Positions 23,501-33,684 of a stretch of DNA of 64,000 bases are shown here, one piece after another; position 1 is the stretch's first letter, and each line of letters begins with the position of its first letter. A model generated the notes under the pieces. That model was not told the DNA's origin. It saw only the letters and a list, made by a program, of their open reading frames with translations, and did not search any database. The position numbers and the translations under genes are program-made. The stretch is from assembly GCA_021030905.1 (NCBI GenBank), contig JAGFMI010000008.1, positions 806,001 through 870,000 of the forward strand. The letters are read 5' to 3'. Source of the DNA: Pyrenula massariospora (lineage: Eukaryota > Ascomycota > Eurotiomycetes > Pyrenulales > Pyrenulaceae).

Positions 23501-25059
23501 CCTCCTTCAACCAGTGGCTCGTTCAATGTGGAGAAACAAATGGAGGATTTGACACATGACCGATGGGATTGATGGCAAGCACACCTCGACGGTGGTAAGG
23601 CCGGAGTCGTAATCGGTTAACCACCAGTAGAGGAGCGAAATTTTAGGAGAAACGGCTCGGAACAAAAATGTTTCTGCTAGCTGTTCATCCGACTCGATGG
23701 GTTTTCCGCAAGCCACGACGCCATTCACCGGCCAAGGCACCAATGGCAGAGATCGCCGAACGGTCGGCTCACTCCATGGATCAGCCCAGGAGCTTGCTGG
23801 TCGAAACGGACTTTGGTCACGTAGAATTCACATTTTGGGACCAGCAGCAGTGAGTGCGCCGTCCGGAACCCTTGTCCTATCAAACGTCCTGGCGACTATT
23901 GACAATGCTTAAAGTCTTTCGTTGTCGCCTGACCCGCGACTGGTCGATGCCCGGACGTCGGTCCACTAGCCGCCCAGGGGTGCCAGGCGTCGTTCCCCCT
24001 TGCCCGTATGCTCACTCCTCAAAACAGTCACTATTGACTTAGCTGGAGTCATAGAGGCTTGCCAATAGCGGACTGGTCCTGGTCTTCGCTGGACGACCAT
24101 ACCGTATTCGCCCTCACGCTGGCCCCTTTTAAGCTAAGACCTATGACATCGCCATAGCGCCCTCAACACACCTGTCATGCAAAGCTTGCTGCTGCTGCTG
24201 TCCGCCACAAAGCCTGTCAGTTCTAGCTCAAATGTCAGCGTGTCATCCCGATGAGCGGAAGCAAATCCCCAATCTTCCGTCAGCTTCCTTCTATCTAATG
24301 CAAGCCTTTGCAAATGGCTGTCGCCTACATGTTAGGGCCACACGCCGCGTGCGCCAGGCCTTGGTGGATCGCGGGTCTACTATTGGGCTCACCACCGCCC
24401 TGATCAATATAGCAGATCTTCAATTATGGAGATCAGGAGATTTAATCCAACCTTTTTTCTATTTCCTTCCAGCACGGTCCCTGCTCTCCCACGCGACCTG
24501 CCACAAGCTATCAGTACGTTGAACATCAGACTTACTGATTGACGCTGAAGTAATTGCTTGACTCTGCCTTAAATCACGTTACGTCGGTGATACCTCAACT
24601 TGCGGACTTTTGATTGATAACGACTTTGATATACCTGTACCTTAGGAAGACGACATATTAACTCTTTGCGCATGGGAATCAACGGCTGCAGCAAGTAACT
24701 TGTCCAATTGACCTGCCTGTGACGATCCTCCTTTTCTCCCAGACCCACTCTTGTTGCTCGCGGCTAAGAGCCCACGTCAATGTGAGTATCAATATTTCGA
24801 AACCCTGTGGTCAGGTTCAGGATACCTCGAAGAGACATTACATTGGAGCAATCCTACCGAATATGGAAAGATTCCAGGCTAACCTACTTGAAAAGTTTGA
24901 GCTGCTGCATTCATTCAGCTCATTCTTCTGGAGCAGAGGAGAGTATATTCCCAAAGCCTGTCGTTATCGAGCGCTTCAAATATCGAGATGATCGGCACAA
25001 GTCCTCGTGATATACAGTCACAAGGCTGAAATGCAGTATTAGAGTGCTAATACGACCTG
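20567..25059. other. Gene-poor stretch of about 4.5 kb
   Basis: I checked all ORFs of 60 aa or more on both strands and recognise none; all are short and without splice-consistent partners. There is no transposase, reverse transcriptase, or terminal repeat that I can see. A short ACCT tetranucleotide run lies at 20726-20750. The last part includes the promoter of the Zn2Cys6 gene at 25060. Confidence 0.5.
20726..20750. repeat. (ACCT)n simple repeat
   Basis: TACCTACCTACCTACCTAG followed by ATACCT gives about five tetranucleotide units, just downstream of the methyltransferase gene. A related CTAGGTA motif occurs near 9150-9178. Confidence 0.7.
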
Positions 25060-26624
25060 ATGCAAGCACTACCATTGCCAACGATTTCAGCGTATTCGAT
25101 TTTTCAGCAGCCTCGACCTAGAGAAGCATCATCGAGTTTGCCGGTGGACTGGAGGCTGTTGGACGTCGAGAAGAAGCCCGTGGGGGCATTACCTCCTTCT
25201 CCTCCTATGTCAAGGTCCTCTGTCCCCGGGACTCCAAGCGAACCGTTCCAGGGCTCAGCGAGAAGGCGCAAACGCTCAGAATCGTCTCCACACAACCAGC
25301 CTCCGATTTCTATCCCCGATCCATATCACCAGACACCGGCATTCCCACCTGCTAGCTGGCCAGAGCCTCAGCGAGGACAATACTACCCTCCCAGTGTCAG
25401 TCAATTCGCTCCGCAGCTACCTAGTGCTTTTTCAGCGCAACCGCCATTTGCGCTCCCTTCCTTCGGCGATCCTTTGATAGCCGCTCCCGGAACAATTGGA
25501 GGAGAAACAACTTCGGGTGTTGGATCTATAACTGGTGAAGACCCTTCACGGGCAACAAGAAAACCGAAGGCGCATGTAGCATCGGCTTGCGTTAATTGCA
25601 AGAAAAAACATTTACGTTGTGACAATGCGCGGCCTTGTCGAAGATGTATACAGGCAGGCAAGGAGGTGAGTTTGGATTCATGAGACTATGGACATCAGAC
25701 TAAGGCTATTTGAAGGACTCGTGCGTTGACGTTACGCACAAGAAGCGCGGCAGACCACCTTTGAAGGTGGAAGAACCCCAACCAAGGCGGCCGTATGGGG
25801 CAGGACCACGGTCTTTCTCTGGCCCACCAGCACCCATAAACCCTGGATTGATCACTCGCGAACATGCACAATACCCTCCTGAAAGAAGCCCAAGCTCTCT
25901 ACGAGACTTGCGGCCAATGTACTCGCCACGGACAGGAGAACCTATGCGAGGACGTGATCTTCTTTATGCAAACCCATCGGCCTTATCAGGGCCAACCTCT
26001 GCGAGTCCTGCGCAGGCACCGATCCTAGGTCTTCACCCGTCTCCGATGCACCGTCCTTTCCCAAGCATATCATCTACAACCTCTTCCACACAGCCGCCTT
26101 CTCCGTATTTCGCATCTCCAACCTACACCCCTAGCGTGGGGCTGAGCCCTAGCTCTGAATCGTATCCGCGAACTGGACCCGCTCCAGCAGCAACTAGCTA
26201 TCATACGTCCTATTCAATAGGTTCAGGCCCATCTTTACGATCTCCTCGCTCTCAACAATTTCCTTCACATGAGGCTCCGCACCCTCTATCTGGACCCAGC
26301 ACACTCTCTGAAGCAGGAGCCCCGATGTTTCCTAGACCTATTGCACCGAGCAGAACACTTGCACCCCCACAGACAATGACCGAGCTGCAGCTCCCTCCAA
26401 TCCGACCCCCGCCACCTACGCTCCAACCAGCTGCCCAACGTACAGGTCCACCCGCCACGAGCGGACCCCCAGCCTCTACTACACAGCCACCGAGCACGAC
26501 GTCAAAATCGTCAAGTGAGGGGCAGGGACGGCTCGAGAATGGAGGGGATGACGAGGGAGGAGCAAGAGACGCAAAACGAGCGAGAATGGATCTTGGTGGG
26601 ATGCTTGGCCCCGGACAAGAGTGA
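25060..26624 (+). CDS. Zn2Cys6 transcription factor with AT-hook-like basic motif
   Basis: The product is 504 aa from exons 25060-25665 and 25716-26624. The Zn2Cys6 cluster lies mid-protein at about residues 178-205: CVNCKKKHLRC, then CRRCIQAGKE across the splice to DSC, so the sixth cysteine is encoded by exon 2. Directly after it is KKRGRPPLK, an AT-hook-like GRP core expected to contact the minor groove. Both flanks are long and disordered (Pro/Ser-rich), without the usual fungal transcription-factor middle homology region. If the 50-base intron is retained, translation ends VSLDS after residue 202, losing the sixth cysteine and the basic motif. Probably a nuclear regulator, target unknown. 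Confidence 0.85.
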
Positions 26625-28130
26625 TGCCGGAAAGAATATTCATTTCGCCTCTGTACGCGTTTTACTTGCTTTGTTTCTGTTCTATTGTTATCCGCATTGC
26701 AACGCACTTACTTCACATCTCTATAACGAGATTGACGACTGAAAAGTCCTGTACTGTACAACATCACATACGATATGATTGAAGAGGAGCCATGATCATA
26801 GCCTTGAGAGAGCTTTTGGACGCGAAGCAAGAGAATGAAATTGTTAGCTTAATGCGGCGAAAGTTTTTTGGAGGTCTTGTGTCCTCGTCGGAGTATTGTT
26901 TTGGACTCTAGTCATCCTGAACGACCAGGTTTGCGAGCAAGGAGAGGCGGCGTGGAGATACCCCTTTCTGTTACTACCACAAATGTTGTGGGCATTTACA
27001 TGGCATCCGGTTGCGCGTTGTTTGGATTGCCAACAAATCAGAAAAACCTCTTGGAAACTTCTATGAACGTATAATCATAGTACCTAATGTTTGAGACCGA
27101 CAAGCGCGGAGACGACTGTTCCAATATACTCGATGAAGCTTAATCTACATTCGCGCACCTAATTGCTAACAACATAGGCGTACGTTGCATTTCGAGTGGT
27201 CTTTCCTGATTCTCAATCTCTTTTTCTGAACGAGAAGAGAGCATGTCGCTTCTTCTAAGCAAGTTGCATTGTTTCGTCTGCAACTGAGACAGTGTCTGAA
27301 GAACTTAGAGATCTGATAATGCACGGCGTAGCACAGGGGTTGGAATATGCTCCTGTCACTTGAAGATAGGTTTGAATTGAACTTGAGGTAGAATTTGAGA
27401 TCTCCATGCGGCACTAAACATTTTAGGACCAGATAGGAGCAGATCCAGTGCTGCCATTTGTGAATATGCTTGCATGATGACTCTACTCTTTGAGATTTTC
27501 AGATATTGTGACCTAAGTGGTCTGCTCTCATGACGCTGTACCCGATCCTTCGTCCTATTCATGAGATTCGGCTATTCCACGGCAATTGAGACGAAAGGGG
27601 AAAGCGGACCGCCCGGCGGCCCGATCTCCCAAAGCGGCCTCGTTATCAGCGCGATTTCTCAACCGTCCCTCAACGCCTTAGACCTCTCTCCCACACAACA
27701 CGCTTCAATCTTCCCCTCGGAGGGGCAACTTTCCCCCCAATGCACCCCAAGAATGGCTGACAAACGGGTCGCTGTATGAGTGATTGATGCATTGGGCTTG
27801 AGCGACACGATGCAACCGTGCGCGCATTCCCCGCGGCAAGAAGACGCTTTTTGCTGATAAATGGTCCAGGAATGGACCTGGTGCAAGGCTACAAGTGACA
27901 AAATTTTGCAACTATTATGACGCTGATGATTCTGCAAGCTATGATCCTGATGGCATCTGGAGTTTTATCAGTGCTGCTACGCGATTTCTTTTGTACTATT
28001 AAGCACGACCTCTTGTGCTATCTAATTACAATTCTCTCGTTGTACTCTACAACCTCTATTTGATATTGACTTCGTGGATGGGAGCTACTCTCTGTTTTTT
28101 CCATCTCCTATACTTCATTCTTCCCGCATA
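26625..28130. other. Intergenic, no supported gene
   Basis: AT-rich for the window, with only short frames. It lies between two plus-strand genes and holds the 3' flank of the Zn2Cys6 gene and the MFS promoter. TTTG/TCTC-rich sequence at about 28010-28130 is probably the MFS leader. Confidence 0.5.
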
Positions 28131-29651
28131 ATGGCATCGCACTTCGTTGGCTCTCTCATTGAGCCTGTTAAATCTTCGATTTCTTCGAACATTACCAGCC
28201 CACCAGCGGCTGTCCAAAAGGACCATCCTGCTACTCTTCCCACACCACCAACAGAGCTCGAGCTAGACCATTTGCAATGGGGTAGCCCATTAAATGGGCC
28301 ATCAGAGCAGAGGCACAGCGCTCCACCAACACCAAGAACTCCAGATGAATTGGAGCGCAGTGAGCCCTCAACGCCCCACCAGCACGGAGCTGTCGACGTC
28401 GTTCAAAGCTTCTCCAATCCTTCCATGAACAGGTGGCGTGTCCTTGCCGCCTGCTTAATGTCTTTTGCAAACGGTCTCAACGATGGTGCTGCCGGCGCCT
28501 TGATCCCCTACATCGAGTCGCACTATCATATTGGCTACAGCGTCGTCTCCCTCATCTTCGTTACCACGGCCCTCGGCTTTATAATCGTCTCCCCGGTCAT
28601 CCACGCCATCGACCAACGCCTCGGCCGTGGCAAGACCTACGCTCTTTGCGAAGCAACTCGTTCCCTTGCTTACATCATCCTAGCCTGCCAACCACCCTTC
28701 CCCTGCGTCGTCGCAACCTATCTTCTCATCGGCTTCGGCATCGCCACCAACCTAGCCTTGAGCAACGTCTTCTGCGCGAACCTCGTCAACGCGACCGTCA
28801 TGCTCGGCGCCCTCCACGGCAGCTACGGCATCGGCGGCACCATCGGGCCCCTCATCGCCACAGCCATGGTCTCCCACGGCCTCCGATGGTCCTTCTTCTA
28901 CCTCCTCCCCCTCTCCACCACCCTCACCGCCTCCTTCTTCGCCGGCTGGGCCTTTTGGCACTACGAGCGCGACCTCCCCACCGCCCCTCTCTTACCCTCC
29001 CTCTCCTCCCAAATCCCCACCTCCCGCCAGCGCCAGCACCACCGCCAACCAACCAAACCCGCCGCCGTCCTCCACCGCGCCCTCCGCAACCGCACCACAC
29101 TCCTCGGCGCCCTCTTCATCTTCGCCTACCAGGGCGCCGAGGTCTCCATCAGCGGCTGGGTCATTTCCTTTCTCATTACCGTGCGCCACGGCAATCCCGC
29201 TCATGTCGGCAACGTCACCGCCGGCTTCTGGGCGGGGATCACGCTCGGCCGCTTCCTCCTGGCCGCGCCGGCCAAACGCCTCGGCGAGAAAATATCTGTT
29301 GTGCTCCTCACCCTCGGTGCTATACTTTTTCAAGTGCTCGTGTGGTTCGTGCCGAACGTGGTCGGGGACGCAGTTGCGGTCTCTATCGTCGGTTTACTGC
29401 TGGGGCCGGTGTATCCGTGCGCGATGGCGGTGTTTTCGCGGTTGCTCCCCCGGGCGCTGCAGATGAGTGCGCTGGGGTTTGTGAGCGCGATGGGGAGCAG
29501 TGGGGGCGCGGTGGCGCCGTTTTGTACGGGGATGCTGGCGCAGAGGGTGGGGACGGGGGTGTTGCATCCGGTTGCTGTTGGGCTGTTTGGGATTATGGTG
29601 GGGGCTTGGGGGGGGTTGCCGAGGGTGGGGGTGGGGAAGAGGGGGGTGTAG
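28131..29651 (+). CDS. Major facilitator superfamily transporter, BSC6-like
   Basis: An uninterrupted 506-aa protein from ATG 28131; the same frame is open to GTG at 28074 but has no earlier ATG. An N-terminal cytosolic region of about 100 residues is Pro/Ser-rich. MFS segments follow, starting at MNRWRVLAACLMSFANGLND. Family landmarks include the loop after TM2 (IDQRLGRGKTYALCE), LHGSYGIGGTIGPLIATAM, and a second half beginning LLGALFIFAYQGAEVSISGW. I place it with fungal transporters annotated as bypass-of-stop-codon protein 6; the substrate is unknown. Codon third positions are almost all C from about 28500 to 29250 and almost all G from about 29350 to the stop and beyond. Confidence 0.85.
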   Translation: MASHFVGSLIEPVKSSISSNITSPPAAVQKDHPATLPTPPTELELDHLQWGSPLNGPSEQRHSAPPTPRTPDELERSEPSTPHQHGAVDVVQSFSNPSMNRWRVLAACLMSFANGLNDGAAGALIPYIESHYHIGYSVVSLIFVTTALGFIIVSPVIHAIDQRLGRGKTYALCEATRSLAYIILACQPPFPCVVATYLLIGFGIATNLALSNVFCANLVNATVMLGALHGSYGIGGTIGPLIATAMVSHGLRWSFFYLLPLSTTLTASFFAGWAFWHYERDLPTAPLLPSLSSQIPTSRQRQHHRQPTKPAAVLHRALRNRTTLLGALFIFAYQGAEVSISGWVISFLITVRHGNPAHVGNVTAGFWAGITLGRFLLAAPAKRLGEKISVVLLTLGAILFQVLVWFVPNVVGDAVAVSIVGLLLGPVYPCAMAVFSRLLPRALQMSALGFVSAMGSSGGAVAPFCTGMLAQRVGTGVLHPVAVGLFGIMVGAWGGLPRVGVGKRGV

Positions 29652-30543
29652 ATGGGATGGGATGGGATGGGTGGATGGGTGGGTCTTGGGATTTAGATGG
29701 GTGGGTTGATACAAAGACGCAATGGCTTTATTGATAGAAAGATCGCAAATGACCATGTCGAGTCCCATAGACCTATTTAGACTTGGGTTAAATCAGGGTT
29801 AGGAAAACGCTCGCACCCCACCCCTTGACTCAAGCCAGACAATCCTCCCTCGCTCCTTAAGTCCGGTAGGGCCCCCAGGCTTTCAGCAGGCCATTAGTGC
29901 TCGGAAGTTTGATCGCTGTGTCGCCACGTTCGACTGATGGGGTGTGCGCTCTGGTAGAGGGGGGGGACCGGGGGTTGCTGGTGTTATGGTAAGCTAGAAG
30001 AGTAAAACAGGTAATAAAACCTGTATTCCGTAAATCAGGAAGGTTGCCACTTTGGCTATACAGGGCAAGAATGAGGCTATTATCATATTCATAGCTTGCT
30101 CATAAAGGTGGAAAACAGGTGCTGCCCTCCTAAGGGCTGCCTGATAGATGCGAGGGCTAGGTAGAATTTTTGTCTCATTGACTTCATGCTGAATAAAATG
30201 TAGAGTGTTACATTCTATATCCTTAGGAAACACACGGTCACGCTATTCGGATTTGGTCTCATGGCAGTTGATACTTGGAAAACAGTGATCGATGGAAGGT
30301 GTGGGTGTAGGACGTGATGGAGAGCATGTAGTGTGACTTTAGCTGATCGACATCGCGCACTCCGAGCGTCGACGAGAGATGGTATTACGGTCCGCAGCGA
30401 TTGTGCTGGTGCTGTTTTGCTAGGTTTGTCCTGAACATTGTCAACGGCTTATCGGGAGCACACGGCAGTGGTGACCGAAGCAAGCTTCTCTCTTAATTGT
30501 CTAAGTAAGCGGCGTGCAATTTGCATGTCACCTCAAACATACC
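29652..30543. other. Intergenic, convergent 3' flanks
   Basis: It begins with a GGGAT/GGGTG-rich stretch (29652-29690) that could form G-quadruplexes on the plus strand. From about 29980 to 30240 it becomes AT-richer, with no recognisable gene. It separates the 3' ends of the MFS (+) and amidase (-) genes. Confidence 0.5.
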
Positions 30544-32804
30544 CTAGTACCTTGGAAATCCTGGGCCCATCTCCTTCCCGACAGCTACCGTAAGGGGTCG
30601 CTTCGTTGCTGCTAGGCAGGATTCTACAAGAGCCATGAGTTCAATCTCTGAACCAGGGTTCCCAAGAAGGCCCACTGCAACCGGAAGATACTCTTCTCGT
30701 TGCGAGATCCGCGAATGGTAGCTTACCTGACCAACTAGTAGCCTGCCGTTAGACATGTTACAGATCTCAAGAGTGGAAGGACGCTTACTGGGTACGACGA
30801 GCTCTGGACATCCGGCGATAGGGCTCAACCAAAGTTCGTTGATTGAGCGGGGAGTCTCAGACTTTTTCTCCGGTGGTACATCACGGTATCGCGGAGACAG
30901 TGTCTCGATCGGTAGGATCATGATTGCGCGTCTCTTTTCAGTCTGCAAGATCTCGGAAAGGAACCATTTCTTGAAGACGCCGGATCGGTTCATGGCTTCT
31001 TTGTAGGAGCTTTCAGTGAGATTGGCAGCTACGCCCCTGTTACGTATATGAGGCATCAGTATGGCCGTTTGCCCTAGCTGGGAATGACTCTGGATTATAG
31101 TGAAACTTACCAAATCCAACGGTTGACCTCTGAAAAGTAGGGCGGCCGCCCAGTGCACTCCTTATGTTCTGCGCGGAAGTCGTCGAGGAGGTGATACGCT
31201 TCATACCAGAATCCCTGAACCTGGACCTGTGATTGTTAGCGTGCGAGGTGATTTAAAAAGGGTGGAGAGTTGATTTTACGTGTTCCATAAACAGGTCCAT
31301 ATTCTTCTGGTCTGCTGGTGGGTTGCTGCTCCATATTGTCCTCAACGAGACATACTCAATCTCGCAGCCAATGTGAGAGGCTAGAACATCTACAAAGTCG
31401 TGAATGGCCCGAGCTTGACCAGGATTGGAGATAGGAAAGAATTCTTTAGGATAGATGATCTGCCATGGTAAGTGCTTTTTCGAGGGGGGCAGTGGCTGTA
31501 CCGATGAGGATTCAATCCACGCCTTTGTCATTCTCCGAAGCCCCGAAATCCCTCGACTGAAAACAGAGGGAATATCGAACTCTTTCGACGTGGCCACCAT
31601 GCCTTTCGTCGGAACGGATAATGCGGTTGGACGAAGGGCGAAACTCCCGTTCCACAAAGCCGGTCGGCGACCACTGCCAGTTGCTGCTATCCGTCAGCTA
31701 CAATTCAATATGTTTTTGAAGTTGCATACCGTCAGTTCCCAATGTGTAATCAATCCAATCGTAGGATGTAATAGCAGCTCCGCTACCACTGCTACTGCCT
31801 GCAGGAGACTGATACCCATCCCCTCTTGGATTGAAGGGATCCTGGAAATCTGTGCATTGAGTCGGTTCTTCCCACATTGCGAACGAGCTGAGATGAGTTT
31901 TCCCGACAATATGTGCACCTAGATCGATCAAATTTTGCACAGATTCTGCGGTACATGCCTGTTCTGGATACAGTTTGAAGTAGTCCCGGCTGCAAAGGGA
32001 TGTCCTAACACCTTTCAGGTGAAAGACGTCCTTGATAGCAATCCGGTCTCCAGCTAGAGGTCGCGCATCACTCTTGACATCGTATAACCTCGATGGTACG
32101 GGAATTCCAACTCCGCCATAGACATGGCCAGAGGTAAGCGGTATCTCGAAGCTTCTGCATTTCCGACTGTGAGTAACTTACGATTGCATTGGGCGGGGGC
32201 TTGCACTCACCCTGGCTCAGTCTCTGATGGCCAAACTGCCGAAACGAATGCATGATTAACATCACTGTATATTTTCCAAGTTTGGTACAGAACACCGTTC
32301 TGGAGAAGATAGGGTCCCCTCGGACAGTCTTCTTCTGGATGATCCATCTGGATCAGATTCTGGCAAGCCCATCGTTCTAAAGTGTCAGAGAGCTTCTCCA
32401 CCTCTATCATGCTATCACCAGGCTGCAATACTATCACATTTGCCAGAAATTCTTTGCGAAAAACGTCATCTTCCTTCAAATACTGCTGAATCAGTCTCTC
32501 AAGATACGCAGAATCCACAACATCATGGGCACCAGCAACGAAGACTGTCAGTAATGTGCGTCCTTGCTCGGATAGGATGAGATCCTTTGGGAGTTGCTGT
32601 AGCTCATGTTAACTTAGTGTTAGAAAGCGCTCGTGAATGGCAACTGTTCTGCTACTCAAAGAAACTACGTTTTGATTACCCCAACAACAACCGATTGAAA
32701 ATGGACTAACGTACCTGGGGAGCCAACCGGGCAATAAACCTATCAGCTCCAATCTTGAATTGCAGCGGGCCCCATCGTAGATCTCTAGGAACTACTTCTT
32801 TCAT
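30544..32804 (-). CDS. Amidase signature-family enzyme
   Basis: Amidase signature enzymes hydrolyse amide bonds with a Ser-cisSer-Lys triad. The spliced product is 637 aa from exons 32804-32715, 32596-32211, 32154-31730, 31683-31280, 31226-31111 and 31036-30544. A fungal-type N-terminal region of about 155 residues (MKEVVPRDLRWG..., TLLTVFVAGAHDV) precedes the catalytic core. The likely catalytic Lys is in DRIAIKDVFH (about 200), the cis-Ser in AGSSSGSGAA (about 280) and the nucleophile Ser in LGTDATGSGRR (about 304). The LGTDATGS block is assembled across a 46-base intron, and its spacing matches the family LGTDTGGS. All three residues are present, so an active enzyme is expected. The substrate is unknown. 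An in-frame stop just before ATG 32804 fixes the start on this exon. Confidence 0.88.
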
Positions 32805-32952
32805 TGCCTAGCCGCATTGACCTTCAATAACTTTGGAGGAAAACTCTGGAGAAAGGAAGCCCTGAGGTCGAAAAGGCTGCTCTCAGAGCGTATTGAAGTT
32901 TCCTGGAAAGGTTGACGGCTCTCAAGGTCTTGTAATACGGCCAATGTTGGTG

Positions 32953-33063
32953 ATTGTTCCCTGGAATAGGGATCTTTGTTCTCTAAAGTAGAGATCTTTG
33001 TTCTCTGAGATAGAAATCTTTGTTTTCTGGAGTAGAGATCTTTGTTCCCTGGAGTAGAGATCT
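32953..33063. repeat. 22-bp minisatellite, about five copies
   Basis: Consecutive units begin at 32961, 32983, 33005, 33027 and 33049 with consensus CTGGAGTAGAGATCTTTGTT plus two bases. The last is partial, and a unit tail precedes 32961. It lies about 150 bases upstream of the amidase ATG, so probably in its promoter or leader. Confidence 0.9.
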
Positions 33064-33174
33064 CATCTGATCTGAAGTCCGCTAATATGGAGTGCTGGCT
33101 CCAGTTTTCTGGAGCAAAACTCAGATATCAATGAGTGAACATCAGCCTCATCAGGACTTTCGTGCTGTAGGAGT

Positions 33175-33462
33175 TCAGTGGGGGTCTGCAAGGTTTTCTC
33201 GGCTTTCTTTGTGCAAGGCAGCTGGCCACAAATGATCGAAAGTCCAGCGACCAACGCTTAACGTCTGGGTTGTGTTGCGAGAGGCGTAAACTCCCTCGAT
33301 GGGGAAGGAAATGCCTGCAGCGGCCGATGGCTCTTCCCAGTCGGAAATTGGGCCGGGCAGAATGGCCGGTCGAAAGTGAAGCTGATGGCCCGGTCCGAGC
33401 ATAATCTCACGATTCACTACGCACTCGGCAAGAATTCCATGATCCACGAAAATCTTTGACAA
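33175..33462 (-). other. Unassigned protein-like ORF
   Basis: A 95-codon frame without an early ATG (first Met in MLGPGHQLHF) reads like real protein: HGILAECVVNREIMLGPGHQ, ending RENLADPH. The composition is balanced and not explained by a shadow of a gene on the other strand. It could be an exon of an unrecognised gene or the remnant of one. The family is not recognised. Confidence 0.25.
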
Positions 33463-33684
33463 TTATCCTCTCGTCGCGCCAGTGTCACTTCACTTGACTC
33501 TCTCCATAGTTTCGGCACCTTCCAAGTCGAACTTCCAACAGTTCGCAATCTCGAAAGATCCATCTGCTATCGCTACTATCGTGATCATGGAGCGCTTGTC
33601 TCCGTACTCGACGCTTTTGAGGACGGCGAGGAAGTTAGTAAAGTCCCAGAGCTCCAGTCAATGATAGTGCTCATAATTGTGTAA
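33460..33684 (+). other. Unassigned protein-like ORF, opposite strand
   Basis: A stop-to-stop frame of 74 codons includes FQVELPTVRNLERSICYRYY, then RDHGALVSVLDAFEDGEEVS. It points away from the minus-strand ORF at 33175-33462 and has no early ATG, as an internal exon or a gene remnant would. No family is recognised. Confidence 0.22.

Noticed and set aside
28433-29734. A 433-codon open frame overlapping the MFS gene on the same strand
   Set aside because: It is Arg/Pro/His-rich and arises because third positions of the MFS codons are nearly all C or G; the MFS frame has clear family motifs.
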